Of a stretch of DNA of 7,869 bases, positions 1-6,320 are shown one piece after another. The notes under the pieces are model-generated. The model searched no databases. It was not told the origin of the DNA and worked only from the letters and a program-made list of their open reading frames with translations. Both the position numbers and the translations under genes were made by a program. Position 1 is the first letter of the stretch. Each line of letters opens with the position of its first letter. This stretch comes from Christensenellaceae bacterium (GTDB lineage: Bacteria; Bacillota; Clostridia; Christensenellales; Borkfalkiaceae), in NCBI GenBank assembly GCA_948482865.1, contig CAOMHR010000071.1, positions 1 to 7,869 on the forward strand. Direction: 5' to 3'.

Positions 1-1960
1 AATTATTTCAAGAGGTTGTTTAATGGACTATAAAAATAACTATACTTATAAAGATACGTTCAATTTGCTCGTGAACACTCTCGTTGAGAATGCGGTGCTT
101 ACCCAGTACTGCACTTTAGAACTTTTGTCGCAGAGCAGTGACAGCGCCGCGCTTGAAACTTTCCTTGGTTTCGAAAACGACGTTCAGAGATACGAATATC
201 TTTTAGGCAGCGAAAACGTCGGCACTGAAAAAGTAGTTTACAGTGACGAAGTTTATCTTGCGCGCTATTCTTTGTACACTTCGCTTAATTCGGCAATAGA
301 CAATTACGAAAAGACTTTAATAGAAGAAGATGAAGATTACAAAGGCAGCGAAACGCGTACGACCCCTGTAAATCTTAACAGCGAGCAGGACGATTATTAT
401 CCCCATTCGGAAGACGGCGGGCTTGATTATTACGTTTATACCGGTTATGATGGTTATCTGCTGGCGGACAGCGGTATTTATCAGGAAGTTGCGCTGGAAG
501 GAACTACCAGACTTACAAGACTGAGAGCTTACAACAGCTTTATAAACAATCTCGGCAACAATTATCTTGTGGACGGCAGCAAGGAAGACCTTACTGATAT
601 CATGAGCCTTGACTATATTCAGAAAGAATATCTCACCCAGCTTAAATCGCGTGCGGTCACAAAATATTTCAACGACTACGAAGAGAACCTTGAAGAACAG
701 CTGAAAAACGGCGACAATGAAGCTACTTCATATATCCAATACGTTTACGACGAGCTTGTAAAGCAGCAGCAAAGAGACTATTCGAAAACTGCCGATTTTG
801 AAACTGCGCTTGACAAAATGGCGTCCGACTCTTTTATTCTGTACAGTCCTAAAACCGACGACAGTGAAAAGTTTGACGGTACCAACAACGGCAGATACGG
901 TTTCGTATACAATATTCTGCTTCCTTTCAACGCTCTTCAAAGCGCCGAACTTGCAGTGCAGGAGAGTATCCGTAAGGCAACGGAAGACGACGATAAATAT
1001 TATTACGAAAGAAATCAGATTCTTAAAAATATCAAGACGGTGGACCAGCGCTCGGCTTGGTTTAACGGCGATAAGAAGTATGCGTTTGACGCTACCGATA
1101 CGGATTTACCCGTTTATGAAAACGGCGTAAACGGCAAGTGGCTTTTCTTTGAAGACAATCTTACCGACAGCGCCGAAGGCGGCAGATATAAGAAGTTGCA
1201 GGCTTACAGCGGAAGCTATCCTTACAACGGCAAAGTATACGAAAATGCTGACGGCAGTTATTCCTTGCTTGGCAACAAACTTGATATCGACGGTATGCTT
1301 AAAGAATTTTCGGCATATATTAACTTTGTACTCGGCGGCGAGAAAGTAACTTTCGATAGTAATTACACTCTCGCAAACGGAAATACCGAAGATTATTATT
1401 CTACAGATAAATTCCATAAAGCGGACGACGAAGACGAAATAGATTATTCAAATTTCGTATACGCAAGCGGTAAAGTAGATTTGGGTACTTTCAATAAGTC
1501 CGACCTTCTGAAAGAAGATTCCGCACAGTACAAGGCAATGAGCGCGGTTAACGAGCTTCAGTTTGCCTACACAACAGATACGGGCATACTTTCAAACTAT
1601 ATCGGTTATTCTGTTTCGGCTTACGATACTAAATATATCAAAGAGTTTGAATACGCCGCAAAACTTGCCATAAACAAAGGAGAAGGCGGTTTTGCAGTCT
1701 GCGCAGGCGATTACGGTTGGCATCTGATTTATGTTACCTATGCGTTTGATGTTAACGGCGGAGAAGCGTATAACCCTGTCTGGACAAGAGTTTCTGAAGA
1801 CGGTACGTTTGAAAATCTTTTCTTTGAAATGATTAAAAACAACAATCTTGCAAAAGTGTCCACAACGCTGAGAAGCAGGATAATAAGCGACTTTAATAAG
1901 GATGTGTCGGTAACCAAATACCAGTCAAGGTATCAGGATTTACTCGACCTGGACGATTAA
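1..1960 (+). CDS. PrsA/SurA-like peptidylprolyl isomerase-type foldase, 5' partial
   Basis: The reading frame is open to the left edge (first full codon at position 2), so the N-terminus, probably with a signal peptide or lipobox, is missing. An ATG at 23 follows a GAGG-like site and gives 645 residues, but that protein would have no export signal, so I favour an upstream start. Residues about 8-35 (counted from ATG 23) resemble the helical SurA/PrsA N-terminal chaperone segment, with the pattern 'F.LLV.TLVENAVL.QY'. Residues about 538-570 resemble the end of a parvulin domain: an EFEYAA helix, then Gly-rich residues and YGWH (564-567) in a strand, like the 'GyHii' of PpiC domains. The middle is very rich in Asp, Glu, Tyr and Asn, as in exported proteins, and I recognise no domain in it. 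It is much longer than ordinary PrsA (about 300 residues), and isomerase activity is doubtful. Its stop lies 3 nt before uppP, so the two are probably co-transcribed. The family assignment is by motif similarity only. Confidence 0.6.
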   Translation, partial: IISRGCLMDYKNNYTYKDTFNLLVNTLVENAVLTQYCTLELLSQSSDSAALETFLGFENDVQRYEYLLGSENVGTEKVVYSDEVYLARYSLYTSLNSAIDNYEKTLIEEDEDYKGSETRTTPVNLNSEQDDYYPHSEDGGLDYYVYTGYDGYLLADSGIYQEVALEGTTRLTRLRAYNSFINNLGNNYLVDGSKEDLTDIMSLDYIQKEYLTQLKSRAVTKYFNDYEENLEEQLKNGDNEATSYIQYVYDELVKQQQRDYSKTADFETALDKMASDSFILYSPKTDDSEKFDGTNNGRYGFVYNILLPFNALQSAELAVQESIRKATEDDDKYYYERNQILKNIKTVDQRSAWFNGDKKYAFDATDTDLPVYENGVNGKWLFFEDNLTDSAEGGRYKKLQAYSGSYPYNGKVYENADGSYSLLGNKLDIDGMLKEFSAYINFVLGGEKVTFDSNYTLANGNTEDYYSTDKFHKADDEDEIDYSNFVYASGKVDLGTFNKSDLLKEDSAQYKAMSAVNELQFAYTTDTGILSNYIGYSVSAYDTKYIKEFEYAAKLAINKGEGGFAVCAGDYGWHLIYVTYAFDVNGGEAYNPVWTRVSEDGTFENLFFEMIKNNNLAKVSTTLRSRIISDFNKDVSVTKYQSRYQDLLDLDD

Positions 1961-1963
1961 TTA

Positions 1964-2788
1964 ATGGAAATCTGGCAGGCAATTATTCTCGGTTTGGTTC
2001 AGGGTCTTACTGAATTTTTACCGGTATCGTCATCGGGACACGTGGCGTTCTTTCAGGGCGTGTTCGGAATTAACGATGACCAGATTGCGCTGTTCTTCAC
2101 CATAATACTGCATCTCGGCACGCTTGTCGCCGTGTGCGTTGTATTCTGGAAAGATATAATAGCACTTTTCAAAAAGCCCTTTAAAACATTGGGCTTTTTG
2201 GTTTTAGCTACTGTTCCCGCGGTGATTTCTGGGTTGCTGGTCAAGTTTTTCGACTTGGACGAAATTCTTTTAAACCGTTCCTGTATGGGGATTGTGCTTG
2301 CTGTATTTTTCTTTGTAACCGCGTCGGTGCTGTTCATAACGGAAATAGTGGTAAAAAGAAGGCAGAACGCCTTGCCGCTATGTTTTAAAACGGTAATCCC
2401 TATGGGAGTTGCGCAGGCAATGGCGGTTCTTCCCGGTATTTCGAGAAGCGGTTCTACAATTTGCGCAGGCACTCTCGCCGGATGCAGAAGCGAAGACGTT
2501 GCAAAATTTTCGTTCCTGATGAGTATACCCGTGATTTTGGGTAGCTTTGTCGTAGAACTCGGCTCAGGACTGTATAAGGGTGAAATCCAGCAGTCTTTTG
2601 TGGAAGGCGGGGCAACTCTCGGTTGGAGTGTTGCGCTCGGATTCATAATTTCGGCGATATCCGGACTGTTTGCGATAAAGGTAATGCTGAAAGTTATTAA
2701 AAAGGCAAATTATAAGTGGTTCAGCTTGTATCTCGTGCTTTTGTCTATTACTTGTCTTGTTTTACATTTTACTTATTTCAACGCATAA
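1964..2788 (+). CDS. uppP: Undecaprenyl-diphosphate phosphatase (BacA/UppP family)
   Basis: This integral membrane enzyme removes a phosphate from undecaprenyl diphosphate to regenerate the C55-P lipid carrier for peptidoglycan and other wall polymers; in other species it also gives bacitracin resistance. Both family signatures are present. GLTEFLPVSSSGH lies at residues 14-26, with Glu17 matching the second glutamate of the E. coli (E/Q)EXXXE motif. PGISRSGST lies at 157-165, with Arg161 as the conserved arginine. Gln13 stands where E. coli has the first glutamate; this is a common variant in the family and not damage. The 274-residue length is normal, and hydrophobic segments cover most of the protein (about 7-8 spans). 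No strong Shine-Dalgarno precedes the ATG, which begins 3 nt after the upstream stop, so translational coupling to the foldase gene is likely. The unit ends in a strong hairpin right after the stop. Confidence 0.96.
   Translation: MEIWQAIILGLVQGLTEFLPVSSSGHVAFFQGVFGINDDQIALFFTIILHLGTLVAVCVVFWKDIIALFKKPFKTLGFLVLATVPAVISGLLVKFFDLDEILLNRSCMGIVLAVFFFVTASVLFITEIVVKRRQNALPLCFKTVIPMGVAQAMAVLPGISRSGSTICAGTLAGCRSEDVAKFSFLMSIPVILGSFVVELGSGLYKGEIQQSFVEGGATLGWSVALGFIISAISGLFAIKVMLKVIKKANYKWFSLYLVLLSITCLVLHFTYFNA
2170..2200 (+). other. Terminator-like inverted repeat inside uppP
   Basis: CAAAAAGCCC (2170-2179) and GGGCTTTTTG (2191-2200) form a perfect 10-bp inverted repeat around an 11-nt loop, followed by TTTTAG. 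It lies within uppP, over the cytoplasmic loop around residues 70-79 (KKPFKTLGFL). The T-run on the 3' arm makes it look like an intrinsic terminator, but it may be a chance product of the Lys and Phe/Leu codons. No function is shown. Confidence 0.35.
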
Positions 2789-2815
2789 AAAAGGGCGGAA
2801 AAGTTCCGCCCTTTT
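2789..2815. terminator. Bidirectional intrinsic terminator between uppP and the XRE gene
   Basis: A perfect 12-bp stem, AAAAGGGCGGAA (2789-2800) with TTCCGCCCTTTT (2804-2815), closes a 3-nt loop. Its A and T ends give a U-run on either strand. It starts directly after the uppP stop and lies 8 nt beyond the stop of the convergent regulator gene, so it can serve both. Confidence 0.88.
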
Positions 2816-2822
2816 AAGTATA

Positions 2823-3047
2823 TTAAAATTCTGTATTGCCAAGAAGATAATCCACGCTTGTTGAAAATAGTTGGGCTACGGACAGCAGCGTATCGAAATC
2901 GCATTCGCGCTCGCCGCTTTCCCAATATGCGATAAGCCTTACGGAAACATTGAGTTTTTCTGCGGCGACTGCGCGTGAAAGCCCGTGTTCTATGCGCAAT
3001 TCTTTAAATCTTTCTGAAAATTTATTCATATTAAAATGATAGAACAT
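2823..3047 (-). CDS. Small XRE-family helix-turn-helix regulator
   Basis: This 74-residue protein is a single Cro/C1-type DNA-binding domain: five helices spanning residues 9-70, with the helix-turn-helix at about 24-41 (SRAVAAEKLNVSVRLIAYWE) and the usual closing pattern 'ESGER...L..VAQLFSTSVDYLLG'. There is no sensor or oligomerisation domain. The start was chosen from the Shine-Dalgarno: on the minus strand AGGA lies 5 nt before the ATG at 3047, while the internal Met7 codon (3029), which gives a more typical N-terminus (MNKFSERFKE), has no site in front of it. The gene is divergent from the ABC exporter at 3135-5032. Two identical palindromes in the shared 87-bp gap, one over this gene's start codon, suggest that it represses itself and the exporter. 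This role is inferred, and direct binding is not shown. Confidence 0.9.
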   Translation of the reverse strand: MFYHFNMNKFSERFKELRIEHGLSRAVAAEKLNVSVRLIAYWESGERECDFDTLLSVAQLFSTSVDYLLGNTEF

Positions 3048-3054
3048 TTTGTTC
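3042..3054. promoter_or_regulatory. Predicted operator 1, palindrome GAACATTTTGTTC
   Basis: A perfect 5-bp inverted repeat, GAACA and TGTTC, around a TTT centre. It covers the start codon (3045-3047) and the Shine-Dalgarno of the XRE gene. An identical copy lies 29 bp away at 3071-3083. Occupancy here would block the regulator's own expression, which suggests autorepression. Binding by the XRE protein is inferred from position. Confidence 0.7.
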
Positions 3055-3062
3055 CTGTTTGC

Positions 3063-3091
3063 TTGACTTTGAACATTTTGTTCCGTATACT
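3063..3091 (+). promoter_or_regulatory. Sigma-A-type promoter of the ABC exporter operon
   Basis: TTGACT (3063-3068) and TATACT (3086-3091) are separated by exactly 17 bp, close to the housekeeping consensus. Transcription would start near 3097-3098 and give a leader of about 37 nt before the ATP-binding gene. Its spacer holds operator 2. A TATAAT on the minus strand (3100-3095) could be the -10 of the divergent XRE gene, but I see no good -35 for it. Confidence 0.82.
3071..3083. promoter_or_regulatory. Predicted operator 2, palindrome GAACATTTTGTTC in the promoter spacer
   Basis: This is an exact second copy of the 13-bp palindrome at 3042-3054. It fills the spacer between the -35 (3063-3068) and -10 (3086-3091) of the exporter promoter, a classic place for a repressor that excludes RNA polymerase. 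The centre-to-centre distance of 29 bp is a little under three helical turns. The divergent XRE protein is the obvious candidate ligand. Confidence 0.75.
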
Positions 3092-3134
3092 GTAATTATA
3101 AAATTATCAAGCGAAATTTTACGCGGAGAAAATA

Positions 3135-3911
3135 ATGGAAGAAATATTGAGAGCTGAAAATTTAACAAAAACCTTTAAACTGTCAAAAAAGCAACAGCGG
3201 TTGGAAGGTGTTTCTACGCCTTTAAAAGTAGCGGTGGACAATTTATCTTTTACTGCTTACCGTGGTGAAATTTTCGGACTTCTGGGTCCCAACGGCGCGG
3301 GCAAAACCACTACTTTGAGAATGTTGGCTACGCTCATAAAACCGGATAGCGGAAACGCGTTTATAAATGGTAAAAGCGTTGTGACGGAAGAGTACGCAGT
3401 TCGCGGCGGCATAGGCTTTTTAACCAGCGAGTTAAAACTCGACGACTTTTTTACGCCTAATTATCTGTACGATTTTTTCAGCGAACTTTACGGTGTGGAC
3501 CGTGCAACGCGCGACAGCCGCAAAAGGGAAATGTTTTGCAAATTCGGGATAGACAGGTTTGCCGAAGTCAAACTTGCCAACCTTTCTACGGGTATGAAGC
3601 AAAAAGTTTCGCTTGTGGTTTCAATAGTTCACGACCCTGATCTTATAATTTTTGACGAACCTACAAACGGGCTTGACGTATTGACTGCAAAAGTCGTCAC
3701 AGACTTTTTGGAAGAACTTAAATCGCGCGGTAAAACAATAATTCTTTCAACGCACATTTTCAGCCTTGTGGAAAAGTTGTGCGACAGAGTGGGTATAATA
3801 GTTAACGGCAAACTCGCCGCGCTTGATACTCTGGAAAAACTGACCGAAACCGATTCGCTTGAAAATACTTTTTTCAACATTTATAACAAGGTCACGGGAG
3901 GGAGAATATGA
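3135..3911 (+). CDS. ABC transporter ATP-binding protein, NatA-like
   Basis: This is the cytoplasmic ATPase of an ABC-2-type exporter. All nucleotide-binding motifs are intact: Walker A GPNGAGKTT at residues 51-59, signature LSTGM at 150-154 (a variant of LSGGQ also seen in NatA-type proteins), Walker B LIIFDEP at 170-176 with catalytic Glu175, D-loop GLD at 179-181, and H-loop His207. The usual Q-loop glutamine is not evident; the sequence there is GFLTSELKL, similar to sodium exporter NatA. The 258-residue length is normal for a single-domain ATPase. A GGAG site (3125-3128) lies 6 nt before the ATG. The stop overlaps the start of the permease gene in ATGA, so the two are translationally coupled. 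The substrate cannot be read from the sequence; Na+, antibiotic or peptide export are all possible. Confidence 0.94.
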   Translation: MEEILRAENLTKTFKLSKKQQRLEGVSTPLKVAVDNLSFTAYRGEIFGLLGPNGAGKTTTLRMLATLIKPDSGNAFINGKSVVTEEYAVRGGIGFLTSELKLDDFFTPNYLYDFFSELYGVDRATRDSRKREMFCKFGIDRFAEVKLANLSTGMKQKVSLVVSIVHDPDLIIFDEPTNGLDVLTAKVVTDFLEELKSRGKTIILSTHIFSLVEKLCDRVGIIVNGKLAALDTLEKLTETDSLENTFFNIYNKVTGGRI

Positions 3912-5032
3912 AACACGTGTGGGCTGTAGTAAAAAAAGAATTTTACCGATTTTTCAGGGACAAGCGTATGATTGTCACGGTGCTTTTGCCGGGACTGTTA
4001 ATTTACGTTTTATATTCTATTATGGGTACGGTATTTGCCGATAAAGGAAAGATTGATGAAAATTTCAAACCGTCGGCTTACGTGATAAATATGCCTGCGG
4101 AAATTTCCGAAACTTTGGGAAGCGTTTTAAACCTTTCAACCGAGACTATGACCGAAGACGAAGCAAAGGACAAAGTTGCCGCTGGCGAAATGGAAATAGC
4201 GGTTGTGTTCCCCGAAAATCTTTTTGGGCAGACCGGCGCCGACGTGCGAATATATTACAATTCCGCAAAGACAAAATCCGCCGCGGCATACAGTATTGTA
4301 TGCGCTATGTTAGAGCCTTTTAAACAACCCGTTTTTAATATAAACGCGGGCGGTAGCGGAGATCTTGCAGACGATAAGGATACTGCCGCAAATATACTTT
4401 CAATGCTTGTACCTATGCTGATGTTCGCTCTGCTGGCGTCTGCGTGCATTGCCGTTGCACCGGAATCAATCGCAGGTGAAAAGGAGCGCGGGACAATGGC
4501 GACAATGCTTGTTACTCCGATAAAGCGCGTTCAACTCGCCGTGGGTAAAATATTAAGTTTAACGTGTTTTGCTATGTTGAGCGGTCTGTCCAGTTTTATA
4601 GGCGTAATATTTTCATTGCCGAAATTAATGGGCGGTTTTATCGGGGCGGAAACGGCGGCTTTCTACGGCGTTGGTGATTACTTTATGCTGTTGGGGCTGA
4701 TAATTTCAATTGTTTTTGTTATTATTTCTGCTTTTTCAGTGATGTCCGCTATGGCGAAAAGCGTAAAGGAAGCAAGCGCAATGATAACGCCGTTGATGAT
4801 GGTGATTATTCTGTTGGGGCTCGCGTCAATGTTCATTACGGCAAATTCGGCACTCGGACTGTTTGCAATACCGTTGCTTGGCAGCGGGCTTGCCATATCT
4901 TCTGTAATGTCTTTTACGGCAACGGGGGCGGGGGTCGCGCTTGCAATAATTTCAAACGTGGTTCTGGCAGTGTTGCTTACGGTGCTTTTAACGTTCATTT
5001 TTAAAAGCGAAAAAATAATGTTCAATAAATAA
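3908..5032 (+). CDS. ABC-2-type transporter permease, NatB-like
   Basis: This is the membrane partner of the preceding ATPase. Residues 1-21 are a basic cytoplasmic start (VVKKEFYRFFRDKR), followed by a first span at about 22-42, a large extracytoplasmic region at about 45-160, and then a cluster of about five spans (approximately 163-184, 215-236, 258-280, 293-313 and 341-366). Between spans two and three is the ABC-2 coupling motif AGEKERGTMATMLVTPI (189-205), typical of NatB and related permeases. This layout is the NatB/YhaP type of the ABC-2 family. The 374-residue length fits. Translation starts inside the stop of the ATPase gene (ATGA), behind a strong GGGAGGGAG site. Expression is likely from the operator-bearing promoter at 3063-3091. 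The exported substrate is unknown. Confidence 0.92.
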   Translation: MKHVWAVVKKEFYRFFRDKRMIVTVLLPGLLIYVLYSIMGTVFADKGKIDENFKPSAYVINMPAEISETLGSVLNLSTETMTEDEAKDKVAAGEMEIAVVFPENLFGQTGADVRIYYNSAKTKSAAAYSIVCAMLEPFKQPVFNINAGGSGDLADDKDTAANILSMLVPMLMFALLASACIAVAPESIAGEKERGTMATMLVTPIKRVQLAVGKILSLTCFAMLSGLSSFIGVIFSLPKLMGGFIGAETAAFYGVGDYFMLLGLIISIVFVIISAFSVMSAMAKSVKEASAMITPLMMVIILLGLASMFITANSALGLFAIPLLGSGLAISSVMSFTATGAGVALAIISNVVLAVLLTVLLTFIFKSEKIMFNK

Positions 5033-5036
5033 ATTA

Positions 5037-5064
5037 ACGCCCGAAGGCTTTTGCCTTCGGGCGT
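5037..5064. terminator. Stem-loop between the permease gene and the convergent SRP RNA
   Basis: A perfect 12-bp GC-rich stem, ACGCCCGAAGGC (5037-5048) with GCCTTCGGGCGT (5053-5064), closes a TTTT loop 4 nt after the permease stop. On the plus strand only a weak T-run follows (AAGTTATT). On the minus strand it is followed by TTAATTTATTTATT, so it may terminate a precursor of the SRP RNA as well as the exporter mRNA. Confidence 0.72.
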
Positions 5065-5079
5065 AAGTTATTAAAAAAA

Positions 5080-5346
5080 GCTGTGCAGTCTTTTTTGCCG
5101 AAATTTGCCGAAGCGTAAATCTTACAGGTAGCTACTCCAAAGCTACCTTATGGCACACCGAAGAAACTGTTTAGTGCTGCTATATCCCTATCCTGACACG
5201 GTTCGCAGCGTTCGGTTGCATAAGACCTTGGTATCAACACCCCTTATAAGACGCAGCCTTCCACAAACTTCGTCGGGAAAGACGTTCAGTCCTGCTGTAG
5301 CGGATTGCAGGTACAGGGCACCGCTAACTCCCCACCTAGCACAGTA
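5080..5346 (-). ncRNA. ffs: Signal recognition particle RNA, large Gram-positive type (4.5S/scRNA)
   Basis: This is the RNA core of the SRP, which with Ffh targets nascent membrane and secreted proteins to FtsY and the translocon. On the minus strand the 5' part (from about 5344) closely follows the Alu-domain 5' end of Bacillus subtilis scRNA as I recall it, with GTGCTAGGTGGGGAG, TAGCGGTGCCCTGTACC and TGCAATCCGCT. The S-domain core is diagnostic: GTGTCAGG (5199-5192), a 3-bp ATA/TAT stem, a GGGA tetraloop of the GNRA class (5188-5185), then AGCAGCAC (5181-5174). The ends pair: CTGTGC (5344-5339) with GCACAG (5086-5081). A T7 run follows the 3' end. The length of about 267 nt matches the roughly 270 nt of the B. 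subtilis RNA. Exact ends are estimated from the terminal helix and the promoter; precursor processing is possible. Confidence 0.95.
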
Positions 5347-5351
5347 CAGCC

Positions 5352-5380
5352 ATTTTAACAGAAATAAGGTAATTTGGCAA
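5352..5380 (-). promoter_or_regulatory. Promoter of the SRP RNA
   Basis: On the minus strand TTGCCA (5380-5375) and TAAAAT (5357-5352) are separated by 17 bp. The start point expected 6-7 nt downstream falls at about 5345-5346, which agrees with the 5' end inferred from the RNA's terminal helix. Confidence 0.8.
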
Positions 5381-5400
5381 GCAAATATAAAGGTTTTAAG

Positions 5401-5429
5401 TTGACAATTTTTAGGCTATATTTTAAAAT
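5401..5429 (+). promoter_or_regulatory. Promoter of the Mrp-family ATPase gene
   Basis: TTGACA (5401-5406), a perfect -35, and TAAAAT (5424-5429) are separated by 17 bp. Transcription would start near 5436, giving a leader of about 22 nt. The promoter is back to back with the SRP RNA promoter; the two -35 boxes are 20 bp apart. Confidence 0.85.
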
Positions 5430-5457
5430 GTAAGTACTTTAAATTACGGAGATAACC

Positions 5458-6288
5458 ATGTCTGAAAACTGTACGCACGATTGCAGTTCATGCGGAGAAA
5501 ACTGTTCTTCAAGAAAGCCTAAGAACTTAATAAAAAAGCCGCACGAATTAAGCGATATAAAAAAAGTAATAGCCGTTGTCAGCGGCAAGGGCGGGGTCGG
5601 CAAGTCTATGACTTGCGCACTTCTTGCGGCAGCCTGTCAGGATAGCGGTAAAGTAACCGCAATTATGGACGCCGACATAACAGGTCCTTCAATTCCACGA
5701 ATGTTCGGTGCAACCGACAGGGCAAAAGGTGGCGAAAACGGTATACTGCCCGTTATTACAGAAGGCGGTATTCAGCTTATGTCAATGAATCTGCTTCTTG
5801 AAAACGAAGCCGAGCCTGTCGTATGGCGCGGCTCGCTTATATCGGGTACTGTTATGCAATTCTGGACGGACGTCATTTGGACGGGGGTGGACTGTATGTT
5901 CATAGATATGCCCCCCGGCACAGGCGACGTGCCGTTGACGGTATATCAGAGTATTCCGCTTGACGGCATTGTTATTGTCACCACGCCGCAGGATTTGGTG
6001 GGCATGATAGTTCAGAAAGCGGTAAATATGGCTCAGATGATGAAAGTGCCTATTTTGGGTATAGTGGAGAATATGAGTTATATTCCCTGTCCGGACTGCG
6101 GCAGAAAAATTTCCGTGTTCGGCGAAAGTAACGTAGATGCGCTTGCAATGGAATACGGCATTCCCAACGTTGCAAAAATTCCTATTGACCGTGAACTGAC
6201 CAAAGCCGCAGACTGCGGAGAAATTGAAAATTTCAAAAATAATTATCTTACCGATTTCTTTAAAAAGATTTCAAAAAAATTGAAATAA
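5458..6288 (+). CDS. Mrp/NBP35-family P-loop ATPase, Fe-S cluster carrier
   Basis: This cytoplasmic ATPase belongs to the Mrp/ApbC/NBP35 family, which binds and transfers [4Fe-4S] clusters to apoproteins. The deviant Walker A of the SIMIBI class, GKGGVGKS, lies at residues 43-50. The switch region MDADITGPSIP is at 70-80 and the family hallmark IDMPPGTGD at 149-157. The cluster-bridging pair CPDC lies at 211-214. Residues 1-20 hold four cysteines (5, 9, 12, 16; CX3CX2CX3C) and no DUF59 domain, so the architecture is closer to short NBP35-like forms than to E. coli ApbC. The 276-residue length fits. A GGAG site (5448-5451) lies 6 nt before the ATG, and the gene has its own promoter and terminator, so it is probably monocistronic. 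The family is certain; its client proteins are not known from the sequence. Confidence 0.95.
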   Translation: MSENCTHDCSSCGENCSSRKPKNLIKKPHELSDIKKVIAVVSGKGGVGKSMTCALLAAACQDSGKVTAIMDADITGPSIPRMFGATDRAKGGENGILPVITEGGIQLMSMNLLLENEAEPVVWRGSLISGTVMQFWTDVIWTGVDCMFIDMPPGTGDVPLTVYQSIPLDGIVIVTTPQDLVGMIVQKAVNMAQMMKVPILGIVENMSYIPCPDCGRKISVFGESNVDALAMEYGIPNVAKIPIDRELTKAADCGEIENFKNNYLTDFFKKISKKLK

Positions 6289-6294
6289 CAAAAG

Positions 6295-6320
6295 GCGCAC
6301 CCTGAGGGGTGCGCTTGTTT
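6295..6320. terminator. Bidirectional terminator between the Mrp and DUF4130 genes
   Basis: An 8-bp GC-rich stem, GCGCACCC (6295-6302) with GGGTGCGC (6307-6314), closes a TGAG loop and is extended by weaker A/T and G-T pairs. On the plus strand it runs into TTGTTTCATTTTTTTT; on the minus strand into CCTTTTGTT. It lies 6 nt after the Mrp stop and just beyond the end of the convergent gene, so it can end both. Confidence 0.87.

Noticed and set aside
2053..2646. 197-codon frame on the minus strand
   Set aside because: It is antisense to uppP, whose membrane-protein motifs are unmistakable, and the minus-strand peptide shows no domain or ribosome site.
3042..3083. Possible LexA (SOS) boxes, since GAAC...GTTC recalls the Bacillus SOS motif
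   Set aside because: The Bacillus LexA box has four bases between GAAC and GTTC; both sites here have five and lack the usual flanking C and G. The divergent XRE gene is a better candidate ligand.
5073..5400. tmRNA or RNase P RNA as the identity of the non-coding stretch
   Set aside because: There is no tRNA-like end or tag-peptide frame and no RNase P core motif, whereas the SRP Alu 5' segment, S-domain core and terminal helix are all present.
5150..5404. Open frame of 84 codons on the plus strand
   Set aside because: It lies antisense to the SRP RNA, has no Shine-Dalgarno, and its peptide has no recognisable domain. The RNA explains the sequence conservation.
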